Shown: positions 43,395 to 54,362 of the stretch, in pieces | How the letters are laid out: each line of letters opens with the position of its first letter | How positions within the stretch are numbered: the stretch's first letter is position 1 | Translations under genes and position numbers: made by a program | Notes under the pieces: model-generated | What the model was told of the DNA's origin: nothing | The model's input: only the letters and a program-made list of their open reading frames with translations | Databases searched by the model: none | Assembly (NCBI RefSeq): GCF_000003815.2 | Contig: NC_049986.1 | Coordinates: forward strand, 3,044,992 to 3,108,991 | Origin: Branchiostoma floridae | Lineage: Eukaryota; Chordata; Leptocardii; Amphioxiformes; Branchiostomatidae | Reading direction: 5' to 3' | Length of the DNA: 64,000 nt

Positions 43395-44480
43395 TTGAGT
43401 GTATTTTTCAAAGTTGCGCTGTTGGCATGGTTGTCATTCCAATTTAATCCTCCTGATCCCGACTCTAAGTCTCAACAGCAACAAATGCTATGTTTAAATT
43501 TAAATTTTAAAGTTGAAGGAAAACCTTTTCTATGGGCAAACTTTGTTGACTGGGACATCTTATTTGTAGAGGTTTTGCTTGATATAAGTGGAAAAAAAAC
43601 ATATTATAATTATGTTTTAGTTAAGAAATATGGTAAACTGTGCTCTGAACATACAATTGGTTTCAAGTTGTCTTTACATTGTGTACATCGTGTTCAAGTA
43701 AAACAAAAAAGATTTCAATCACCTACAAGTGTGTAAACCAATTCTAAAACATAATGATAGGCTGAAAGTGGTAAAAATCAACAAGAAAATTTATGATCAT
43801 GTTATGGAAAAAAATCTTAAGGATGAATCCAGAACAAAAAATCTCCTACTGGGAAGACGAGTTCAACATCGCCCTTCCATTGAAACAAATATTTCAAATG
43901 GCATACAGAACTACAATCGACTCGACAAGTAGGATATTCCAAATCAAAGTATTACACAAGTTCCTCGCTACAAACCGAATGTTGCACATTTGAATATTGA
44001 ATATAATTCGAAATGCTCTTTCTGTGGTGAAGATGCAGAAACCAGTAAACACTTATTTTGGAATTGTCATATTGTAACATTATTCTGGAAATATGTTCAA
44101 TCTTTGTATAATAGTGTAACAGGACATTATTTGAATATTTATAACGCATTGAATGTAATACTGGGAGATTTAGAGCGTGAAAGTCCTATCACGTTAACGT
44201 CTTTGTTATATTGTTGGGAAAAAAATTCATCTATAGAAATCGTGAGAAATCAATACTGTCTATCAATAAGTTTATTACCTTCATTAAGTACTTTTACACA
44301 ATGGAAAAACTATAGCCACTCGTTGTATGTACACAACAACACACAACAAATTGTATGTACACAACAGAAAATGGGAACCTCTGTATTCTCTTTTAAATGC
44401 CGCATGATTATTGTATTGTACATGTTTTACCTGTATGTATGAGTTTGTTTGGTATCTGAATTAAGAATTAAAAACAAACA
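43395..44480 (+). mobile_element. L1/Tx1-like LINE, decayed 3' end
   Basis: Frames broken by shifts give NPEQKISYWEDEF, FQIKVLHKFLATNRML and then CSFCGEDAETSKHLFWNC followed by LFWKYV, the C-terminal CCHC-type segment of L1/Tx1 LINEs. The end is AT-rich with AAACAAACAAACAA. The reverse-transcriptase domain is not present here. Confidence 0.7.
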
Positions 44481-46329
44481 AACAATGTGAATGATGCTGC
44501 AGTACTGCAACCGATAAATAGGTGTAGCTTATGATCCATGTACCTGCTATGGTTAGGTCAAGTTGTTTTCCTCACATACTTCAGTCTTAACCGTCTTCAG
44601 TCTTATGAAGACGGTGAAATAGGGGAATTCAAAGACACGAATTATTTTATATATACGACCACCTGGCCAACGCGACTGCGACCGTCAAAAACTGGACCGC
44701 ACAGGACCAGATCCCTGCCCATGATGACCGCGTCATTTTTAAGCTTGAGGTGTCATCGATTTTCAATGATAACTAGCATAAGTTTGGGCCGAAATAGGCC
44801 AGTTTGCGTCGGATATCGACTGTCATACGATGTTCAAAACTAGAGTTCCACGAACACATCCCTTTGCAAAAATCATGCCTTTATTCAAAACTTTATGGTC
44901 TTATTCATGCATTACTGAAGAGTACCTACGCCGATAGCAAACGACTGCATGAAGGTGTGTTCCCCACAAATCCACGAACGCTACCAAAAACATTACCTTC
45001 TTGATTTCTCAACTTCATTTCTCAGCAATAAAGACAATACGTCCACCCTTTCTCGAATTATTCCATTTTAAAATCGGCCCCTGCAGTTTGAAAAAAAAAA
45101 CGCTAAGGGGCCCAAAAAAGTGGCTCAAATTGCAATAGACAAAAGAAAATTAAGGCGTGGTCGCACGTTGTAACCATCGGTAACCGCATGCTCAGCAAAT
45201 GTGGATCGGAAGAATAACATGGGTACACGGGTGTTCCCATGATTTAGACACTTTTAAGACATCTTATTGTTAGAGCCATCATATCTTAAAATAAAACAAG
45301 AACAGAAAAATATTTTGATCACAAAACTCGTAATGTCTGGTCTAAAAAACTAACACGTATTTTCAACGATGTCGGAAAATATGATTTAGCAGTTGTTGTA
45401 CCCCAAAGTACTACATGTAGTATTTCGGTTAATGTATAAAGCCTAGAGTTACCAAATATAGCATTTCTGCCTAGCAACTTTCCCAGTGTTCAGCACAAAT
45501 CATGTGAACACGAAACATTTTAATCAGAAAGATATAGGCTTTTCTATATAATGCTTCAATTAGTTCTTCGTAGAATTCCTCACTAAATTATGCATCTGTA
45601 GAGATACCACAAAGCCTCGTGCCGGTGAAGTTTTGGTAAATAAGACGCTGATAGGATACCTAAAGGGTGGAATTTCTCCAACGTACTGAGTGTATTCATA
45701 TCAGACACAGTGATTGGTTGTACCAAACGATCGGAAAAAGTAGATACCGTGTTTAGACCACAGCCTTTCATTTTAAGAGAACAGCGGTCGGAGTTGTGGC
45801 ATCGCCGAATTCTGGCGCTGCAGGAACTCAGTAAGTGTGTTTTAATCTAAGCTACTTTGATAACGCTAGTTCACCTTTATTTGCGGGTTGACCTTTATCC
45901 GTTGTCTTTAAAAACAGCACTTTTGGAGTATCAAGTCATCTGAATGTGGTTTAAAATTTGCAATATTTTCGAAATGCTCCGATTTCAAACTACTGTACAT
46001 GTCCGTCGACTTTATATCCCTAAATAAGATTTTTTTGTTATAAACAACGAATAAAGGTCGCCCTCGGATAAAGCTGAACCGGCGTTACATCCGCTTACGA
46101 CTCCACTTCATGCACATCTCTACGTTAAAGGAAACGGTCGCAAAGATTGTAACTCACTACGTTGCGTTGGTTGCAATGCATAAAAACTGATTCCTTCCAT
46201 AGCTTAAATAAACATAGTGCAGAAACATTCGGGCTTTAAAGAATTACTGTTAGAACGCAATATGCTGTAAACATTCGTTGAAAACCTTCCCGATCGTTTA
46301 AGCAACCCATAGAAACTGTTTATTTTGTA
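44481..46329. other. Mostly unrecognised single-copy sequence
   Basis: No gene with firm support; one possible exon at 45640-45830 is listed apart. Confidence 0.45.
45640..45830 (+). CDS. Possible isolated exon, unknown product
   Basis: A frame without stops reads ADRIPKGWNFSNVLSVFISD, then VDTVFRPQPFILREQRSELW and HRRILALQEL, and ends at a consensus donor (GAACTCA|GTAAGT). The residue composition looks protein-like, but the upstream acceptor (AATAAG) is poor and no partner exon was found. It could be chance or a gene fragment. Confidence 0.22.
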
Positions 46330-48960
46330 GTTTTGATAGAAACACCGTCGATGGAAGTCCCGATTTTTACCTACTCGGCGCGTAGAATTGACAGAATCGT
46401 CCTTACCTCCCACAGTTCCCACAAGTTTAACCACAGATCTATACGCATGTCATTTTGCTCTCGTATTTTCGTGGCATTGGGCCATATTCCCATTGTGTAC
46501 TTTAACTTGCTGAGATGTAGAAACACATGTACTAACTACCTCAAGACAATTATATGCCACCATCTGTTGAAAACAAATTGTTTTTCGTTTGTTTTTTCCA
46601 TGCTGACAATTACATAGGATTTTCACACATCTCGTGCAATGCAAGATATATTGTTTTGACTCCATCGCATAAAAATTCCTTGGCAGTTGACTAAACATAT
46701 CTTACACGGCAATTAAAATGAAATCACATGATCGGATAGCGACTACGTCGTGCCGCATCTCTTTTTACACCAGTCGTAAAATGTACCTCGCACCAAATGA
46801 ACATTATATGGCCGAATGACAACGCGATACTGTGCTGCTGTAAATAAGTTCGTCCTTGGAAACTTTAAAAATCTTTTGAAGTATGACTCCATACGTATAC
46901 AAGATGCACGACATGGGGAAATGGCGTTCGTTTCAGATGGTGCTTCTCCTCTGTATTAGAGTCTATTCTAAGTCACCGCGAGGGTTGTCACTGTCATCAT
47001 TTACAACATTTTTCTAGTGTTTTCAATTATATGTCCAGGAGATTTTATACTTTGGAAATATTTGGAATGCTATTTGAACTTTCTAAATATTTTCCCCGGT
47101 CTGTAAAACCTTTGAAATATTCAAAATGTGGAACAGAATACTTCTAACAGTTTGTACCATTATTTACCATTTTCTACCATTTTTTGTAATATTGGGTCAT
47201 TGGGCTAGAAAGAAAGCAATTCACACATCCTTGTAAAGTATGGTTGGGTGTCATGTCAATGGCCTACAACAAAGGACCCACCAGAGCCCATCAGTGAAAT
47301 CTAAAAATATACCAGGCAGACAAAATTGACTAACTTTTATGGGGTTATAAACTAATTCTACCATTTAGCAAAGTTTACCATTTTTTGTAAATACTCCTAA
47401 AAGTGAAAGAATCCTGCAGTTGTTTGAAAATTATTTTAAATAAAGAGATTTTTGTGTGATCTCTTTCAAAATGTTTCCAAAGTATTCAAAGGAAATGAAA
47501 TAGATTCAAAATTTCATATCAATTTTTTTTTTTAAACTAACATTTAGAAAATTCTGCCATTGAAGGGAACATCTTGTCATTCTTTCTTTATTATGTCTCT
47601 AACCTGCATTTAGGTGACTTCTTACTGGCTAGCCTGAATATATATGCATTTACAGAGAACATAGGCTTTAAACAGTTTCCACAAGTTCAACAGCAGAACT
47701 ATACGCATGTGCATTGTGCTCTCGCAGAGGCATGGTATAGGGTTATATTCTACTTGTATCGGAACTCGCTGAGAGGTAGAATTACTTACTACCTCAGGAC
47801 AATTACTAGTATATGCGTCCACGTGTTGGACTATGAGAAACATGGAACCTTTTGCAAATATTTGGTTCTTGTTTGTTTTCGAATTTTATTCATTCTTTCA
47901 ATGCTGACGCTTGCGCAATTACATAAGATCCTCACGCATCTCGTGCAATGCAAGATATATATTGTTTTTACTTCATCGCATAAAAATTCCTTGACAGTTA
48001 ATTTAACGTACTAATTTTTTTTTTGGCATTTAAAACAAAATTGAATGGTTGTATGGCATATCACTTTTTACAGACACCAGTCGTAAATAGTGAGAGAGTT
48101 AAATACATGCACATTTTGCTCAGGTATTGGCGTAGCATTGGGTCATATTTTCCTTGCATTGGAACTCGCTGAGATATAGAAATACCCCAGGACAATTATA
48201 TGCGTCCCTGTGTTGGACTAGTAGAAACATGGAACATTTTGCAAATTGGTTCTCGTTTTTTTTTTAGAATTTTAATCGTGCTTTCAATGCTGACGCATGC
48301 GCAGTTATATAAGATCCTCACGCATCTCGTGCAATGCAAGATATATATTGTTTTTACTCCATCGCATAAAAATTCCTTGGCAGTTAATTGAACGTACTCA
48401 ACGTTTTTATTGGCAATTAAAATGGAATCAATTGATGGTATGGCGAGTACGTATGTCGTGGCGCATCTCTTTTTACCGACACCTGTCGTAATGTACTCGC
48501 ACGAACGAACATTATATGGTTGTACGACAACACGATCAGTACGGCTTTAGAAACATAAAATCCGGAGAAGTATAAATCCGTACGTATGCAAGACGCACGA
48601 TATGGAAAACTGGCGTCTGTTCCAGGTTTCTCCTCGGTATCATAATACAGTCTAAAATTGAAAATTATTAACGGTTTAATCATTGAAGGGAACATCCTGT
48701 CATTCTTTCTTCATTCTGTTTTTAACATACATTTTGGTGACTCCTTACAGGCTAGCCTATAATAGCATATTACATATACTTTTCCCGAGGACAATAGATA
48801 TCCATTAGGTATTTCTATAACATACATAGAAAGGAACATCTTGTCATTCTTTCTTCGAATTCATTCTGTTTTAACATACATTTTGGCGACTCCTCACATG
48901 CTTAATAGCCAATTACATATACTTACCGAGGACAATAGACATTCATCAGGTATTTTCACA
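46330..48960 (+). repeat. Diverged ~0.5-kb repeat in three copies plus short copies
   Basis: Copies at about 46410-46860, 47680-48020 and 48100-48560 share CTATACGCATGT, CTGAGAGGTAGAA-type, CATCTCGTGCAATGCAAGATATAT, CATCGCATAAAAATTCCTTG and CATTATATGG. A second motif, GGGAACATCTTGTCATTCTTTC with CATTTAGGTGAC, occurs near 47565, 48690 and 48835. The 146-codon frame at 47574-48014 lies in one copy and is not conserved in the others. Confidence 0.75.
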
Positions 48961-48969
48961 CGAGAGCAA

Positions 48970-49409
48970 GGATGAGCCGGAATGCCGTCAGAATGAAAAT
49001 TATTTTCTATTCCTGGCAATTCCTGGTAATTCGTAGTGTATTCTAGAAATTCTCACTGCATTTCAATTATTTGTGCCCGTACTTTTGGTTGACCCGAACT
49101 TTTTTGATATGTTCAAAACTGTCGAGGTGCATTCGAAGTGGAGGAATATCGAATTATATATGGCATTCAAAATGTATTTGACGTGTGTTTTAACTATTCT
49201 AACTGTAGTATGACCGCATTCTACGGCATTCCAACATTTTCGAAACATTCTTATCTCATTCGTTCGAAAACCAAAACGGCAAGCCACTTCGAATCCTGCC
49301 AGAATGTGGCCAAAAAAATACCTGGAATGCATTGAGAATTTCTAAAATGCACTAAGAATTCCAGGAATAGAAAAGAATTTTCATTCTAATGGTGTTTTGG
49401 CTCATTCCT
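48970..49409. mobile_element. Inverted-repeat element, 440 bp
   Basis: GGATGAGCCGGAATGCCGTC...AGAATGAAAATTATTTTCTATTCC at the left pairs with TTTTCATTCTAATGGTGTTTTGGCTCATTCC at the right over about 60 bases. The centre shows weaker symmetry. No duplication identified. Confidence 0.7.
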
Positions 49410-49746
49410 TCTCTTGTTAATGGGATATAAGGTTCATTTGAAATTCCAACCCGAATGGCCCCGAATGTGGCACGAATGTTACAAATACTTCATTCTGGCT
49501 GGTTCTGCTTGGTTCCTACTAATTCGGTTTCAGTGTGAAGGCCCTATAACGTCCGTGCATGTCTGTGGACGCTTTACGGTTGCTAATATCATTCACCTGG
49601 ACTCCAGGAAGAATAGCACCATATATAATGAATATCCGAATCGATCAATCCAAAAAAAACAACAGCAGATATTTGAAATATTTCGACTCTTCATAAACAT
49701 ATGGACTTATTCAATAGTTTTTCTTCTCTACAATAGCTAACCCAAA

Positions 49747-51066
49747 ATGGACACCAAACGTCGCTTTGGACAATGGGCCATCAGTCTGGTGGCAACCGTT
49801 ATAGCCGTCTATGTGGTGACAGCGGACCCATCCCTTACACCTACAGGTACAAAAAGATGGTATTTTTAAGGTAGTATCTACACGATGTGTTTCGAATACT
49901 TTTACTCATCCATTTTAAGGGAGAAGTTCAAACATGAAAGACGAATCTCGACAGAAAATGTGTCTTTTGTTGTTGGCAGACCCGACAGAGCCACCGGCAC
50001 ATCCAACAAGCCATCGGAACACCAGACCAACCTACCTACAAACCCAACTCTGTCACCGGGGGACCCGACCCAAGCACCAGCAGACCCGACCCAAGCACCG
50101 GCAGACCCGACCCGACCACCAGCAGACCCGACCCAACCACCGGCAGACCCGACCCAACCACCGGCAGACCCGACCCAACCACCGGCAGACCCGACCCAAC
50201 CTCCAGCAGACCCGACCCAACCACCGGCAGACCTGATCCAACCACCAGCAGACCCGTCCCACCCTCCAGCAGACCCGACCCAACCACCGGCAGACCTGAC
50301 CCAACCACCAGCAAACCCGACCCACCCTCCAGCAGACCCAACTCAACCACCGGCAGACCCGGCCCAACCACCAGCAGACCCGACCCAACCACCGGCAGAC
50401 CCGACCCAACCACCAGCAGACCCGACCCAACCACCGGCAGACCCGACCCAACCACCGGCAGACCCGACCAAACCACCAGCAGACCCGACCCAACCACCGG
50501 CAGACCCGACCCAACCACCGGCAGACCCGTCCCAACCACCAGCAGACCCGACCCAACCACCGGCAGACCCGACTCAACCACCAACAGACCCGACCCAACC
50601 ACCGGCAGACTCGACCCAACCACCGGCAGACCCGACCCAACCCCCAGCAGACCCGGCCCAACCACCAGCAGACCCGACTCAACCACCAACAGACCCGACC
50701 CAACCACCGGCAGACTCGACCCAACCACCGGCAGACCCGACCAAACCACCGGCAGACCCGTACCAACCCCCAGCAGACCCGACCCAACCCCCAGCAGACC
50801 CGACCCAACCCCCAGCAGACCCGACCCAACCACCAGCAGACCTGATCCAACGACCAGCAGACCCGACCCAACCACCAGCAGATCCAACCCATTCACCGTT
50901 AGAACCAACTCAACCACCGGCAGACCCGACTTTGTATCTGACATACCCAAACCAGTCAACAATATTGACCAGTAAATACAACAAAACATTATTTCTTGAA
51001 TCAAATTCAATAAAACATATAGATTTTTCAGCCCCCCGCACAGTCTTTGCGTTTCATCAAAATTGA
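49747..51066 (+). CDS. Secreted proline-rich protein of DPTQPPA heptads
   Basis: Exon 1 (49747-49846) encodes a hydrophobic leader with a likely signal-peptidase site after residue 26 (AISLVATVIAVYVVTA, then DPS). Exon 2 (49991-51066) continues in phase 1 and gives 391 residues in all. After an ATGTSNKPSEHQTN spacer come about 40 heptads of DPTQPPA, with variants DPTQAPA, DLTQPPA and DPSQPPA, then a unique 45-residue end. Threonine and proline density suggests an O-glycosylated, extended mucin-like or structural extracellular protein. Using the earlier acceptor at 49978-49979 would read the repeats out of frame, so the acceptor ending at 49990 is preferred. A donor-like AGTAAAT at 50970 allows further 3' exons. 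The family is not recognised; function is inferred from composition only. Confidence 0.62.
50061..50935 (+). repeat. 21-bp coding minisatellite
   Basis: About 41 units of GACCCGACCCAACCACCGGCA. As 21 is a multiple of three and the unit has no stop in several frames, long minus frames (324 and 279 codons) are also open; these are shadows. Interspersed unit variants recur in blocks, pointing to unequal exchange. Confidence 0.95.
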
Positions 51067-53199
51067 ACCGTCAGCGGCAAGCTTCTGACCCTTTGGAGTT
51101 AATGAGATTTAGGAGCTGGGAAAATGATAACGTTGTGTAGTTTGTATCGCATCGGAAAGAATCAATGTCAATTTACCTTCCTGCATTGTTACAAGAGCCC
51201 GATGAGACAAATTAAATATTGCCTTTACATTTTAGCTCCTTTGCTTGTCATCTCTTAGACCTAATCCTTGTGTAACAAGCCTCTCGTGATGCCTTCCCTA
51301 AGGCCACACTGACTTTATTCAATGGATGGCATGGCATTCATTTCAGAATAGTTAGAACAGTGGTCACAGGCTACACAAGGGCAACCTTGGTCAATCAAAA
51401 TTTTACGCTCTGCTCTCCGGGATATGGGGGCACATAGTCAGGGCATGGAGCCACAGCGCCCATGTTCCCCTTATATAAACAAGAATGACAACAAAACATA
51501 TTTGAAATACCGACGATTACATAGTCTTACTAGGTAAACATGACATAGACCAAGCATTCGAAAGTATGGACTACATGTTTAGTCCTCTGATTTAGCAGCG
51601 TTTTTTGTTGCATTTTCCTTTTTTTGCCTTCGAGCATTAGTTTTGAGGTCTCCAGAAAATTCCATGCATAAAGTAAGTCAGTGTATAACTTAAAACCTTT
51701 CAAGACTAAGGGGAGAGGACATCTGCAATCATAGTGTAATTAATGTAACCCATAGCATTAAAGTGGCTCACAATAAACAAAGGAAAGTAATATTTCTAAC
51801 CCCTAATTTGCATAATTAATTTGAAAGTGTCCTAATTTTTCTTATTTCGTGTAGTAAATGATTGGTCTGTCAACACTGTGACCTATGTAAGTTAAAGGTG
51901 TACATAAGCAAGCATAAATTATGCTAATGTGAAAGTCATTTGCATAATTAGAATATTTCATGGAGGTATGAGGTCTCCGAACTCTAGTTTACCCCTGTTT
52001 CGGCGGGGTCAGGTCACGTGACTGAACGCGGGCGGGGCTGTAGAAAAATTCCACAGATGCCTGCGGAATTCCGAGAATTCTTGTCAAACGGTTGCTCACT
52101 ATAATGTTAGGCGGGGTCCCTGAGACGCCCGCCGAAAAGTGCGGCAATTAAAAAGCATTGCCATGGCGACGGTAATATCGTTTGACTTTGTTATACATGT
52201 GTATGGTTTCTTGATAGAGATGATTGAGGAATTGTATGCTCGGTAAGTCATGATCATGTTCCGGGCTGTATGTGCTAGTGTCTTAGTGTCGTACACGTTG
52301 TCCTTGATGTGCTGTGTAGCATGATGTTGTTAATGGTGTGGTTTAGATGGTGTTGTATATGGATTGGTAGCAACATGATCTATTTTATTAAAGTGAATAT
52401 ATTGTTACCTGTGTAGAACCAGATTCATAGATAGTGCGGTCTGTTGTAATTTATCACCATGTTCATGTGAAAGCGCCTGTAATTTGCCGATGGCAACAAA
52501 TACCAAGATATTGGAAACAACTGCAAATTGAGGTATGTGCCTTTTCTGTACACCTTAAGTAAATCGTGCTCATCCACAACTTGTGTGAACAAAGTTATGA
52601 AGCAATGTAGGGCATCGTTTATATCCTGCTCATTACGCGCAGATGCCACATCAGATAATCTGGGTTGAAAAGGAAAACTACTTTTCCCAGCTTTGTTGTA
52701 AATTTCAAACGAGTATGTCGAGTCATAGTCCACATAATGTTCCGTTTTGTTCATGTTTGCTTTCCCTGCCTCATGTACCAAGCCGTTTTCTAGTACTTGC
52801 GCAAATTATGCAAGAATTTGATACCACGCCGGTTTGTTTTTTGCCATTGCAATTTATGCATAGTCCCACCCGGAGGGAGGCCAGGCTGCTGTCCCACCTG
52901 GGGCAGGCAGGACAACAATTAATCAAATTGGCCACAATTTTTGCAGATCACTTACAATAAGTTCCGTCAGAGAAAACTCGAAGTACAGTTGATGGTGGTG
53001 CAGTTGACAACGATAGAATAAAGGGTACTTCTAAATCACTTCTTTTTGGAGATTATTTACAGTGCCCACAAGCAAACGGGAAACTTGGTTTAGGACGTTG
53101 ATTTTGGCGGGGTGTTTTTCTGAACAAGAATGTGACGGGCATAATTAGATGAGACTGTCAAACCTCAGACTGACAGATTGTCTGAAGATTGTGTGAAAC
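51067..53199. other. Intergenic, no gene supported
   Basis: Contains octamer-like ATTTGCATAATTA motifs near 51790-51960 and a GC-rich patch with CACGTG at about 52000-52030. Short open frames here look random. Confidence 0.45.
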
Positions 53200-53690
53200 A
53201 TGCCAGATCGGAGCTGCATTAAATAGCACGTGAGCTTGGCCCGAGCGATTTGGATCCCCGCAAGCTGGAAAACTAGAGGGCATTTTCATTTTATGTGGAG
53301 AATACTCAGAATTGCACATGAGCTTGGACCGGGTGAATAGATTCCCGCAAGCTGGAAATGCAGAGAATATTGTTATGCTGTGACAAATTGCACGTGAGCT
53401 TGGGCCGGGTGATTTGGGTTCCCGCAAGCTGGAAGTCCAGAGAATATTTTTACTTTTGTGGAACATTGGACATGAGCTTGGACCGGGTGAGTGGATTCCC
53501 GCAAGCTGGAAATGCAGAGACTATTGGTATGCTGTGACAAATTTCACGTGAGTTTGGGCCGGGCGATTTGGGTTCCGGCAAGCTGGAAGTCCAGAGAATT
53601 ATTTTATTTTTTGTGGAACATTGCACATGAGCTTGGACCGGGTGAGTGGATTCCCGCAAGCTGGAAATGCAGAGAATACTGAAAGTTGAG
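53200..53690 (+). repeat. ~77-bp minisatellite, six copies
   Basis: CCCGCAAGCTGGAA recurs at about 53256, 53344, 53421, 53498, 53575 and 53653. Alternate units carry GATTTGGGTTCC or GTGGATTCC, giving a ~154-bp higher-order pattern. Open frames on both strands are by-products. Confidence 0.9.
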
Positions 53691-53777
53691 AAATGACGCA
53701 TGTCAAGGATGAGCAAGCAAGGTGAATGCAAATGATAAAGGAATGTAATTCCATTAGCCTAACCCACAAGTGGGAAG

Positions 53778-54362
53778 TACGAGGGGCATTCGATAAGTAA
53801 TGTCCCTGACCCATTTCCCATAGCAGGAGATTAATGAAACTTGGCACAGTTATTAGTCTTTCTCTTCATAGGAATCACTCAGAGTTATGCATTTCTCCCA
53901 TCGTTTGATGCAGCTCTGGACACCGTTCTTGTAGGACATCCCAGGTTGGTCCTCCGACAGATGCCTCATCAATGGCAGAAGAGGGATGACCAGGTCTGGG
54001 AGCTGTTTCCACAGACTTCCGACCTTGTTTGAATTCAGGATGCCAGCGTTTTACAAGGTCATATGATGGGGCATCATCACCATAAGTTTTTTTTTTCATT
54101 TCATCAAAAGTCCCCTTTGGTGTGCGTCCTTTCAAATACAAAAACCGGATCACTGCGCGACACTCAACTTGCTCCATTTCACACCTGGTCCATTTCACAC
54201 CTGACTCAGTTCAAACACCAGTAAATCAGTAACCACAATTAGTTCAGAGCTGTTGTTTGCAACATAACCCATAGAGATATGATTCATTACACATGCAAAA
54301 TTTCATCTAGATCAGACAACTGGAAGTGGGTCAGGGGCATTACTTATTGAATGCCCCTCGTA
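53778..54362 (-). mobile_element. Internally deleted mariner element, 585 bp
   Basis: Near-perfect 40-bp inverted ends (TACGAGGGGCATTCGATAAG and its partner TTATTGAATGCCCCTCGTA) are bounded by TA, as in mariner elements. Inside is only the 5' part of a transposase on the minus strand. Confidence 0.92.
53875..54198 (-). pseudogene. Mariner transposase, N-terminal remnant
   Basis: The frame reads MEQVECRAVIRFLYLKG, PSYDLVKRWHPEFKQGR and PRPGHPSSAIDE, which is the paired helix-turn-helix DNA-binding part of mariner transposases. The catalytic DD(D/E) domain is absent; the frame then runs into fused sequence (VLQERCPELHQTMGEMHNSE) that corresponds to the transposase end. It can bind ends in principle but cannot cut. 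Confidence 0.88.

Noticed and set aside
47574-48014. 146-codon plus-strand frame
   Set aside because: It lies in one of three diverged repeat copies and is broken in the other two.
50036-51010. Minus-strand open frames of 324 and 279 codons over the heptad array
   Set aside because: They are complements of a 21-bp repeat without stops; no start context, splice sites or non-repeat ends support them.
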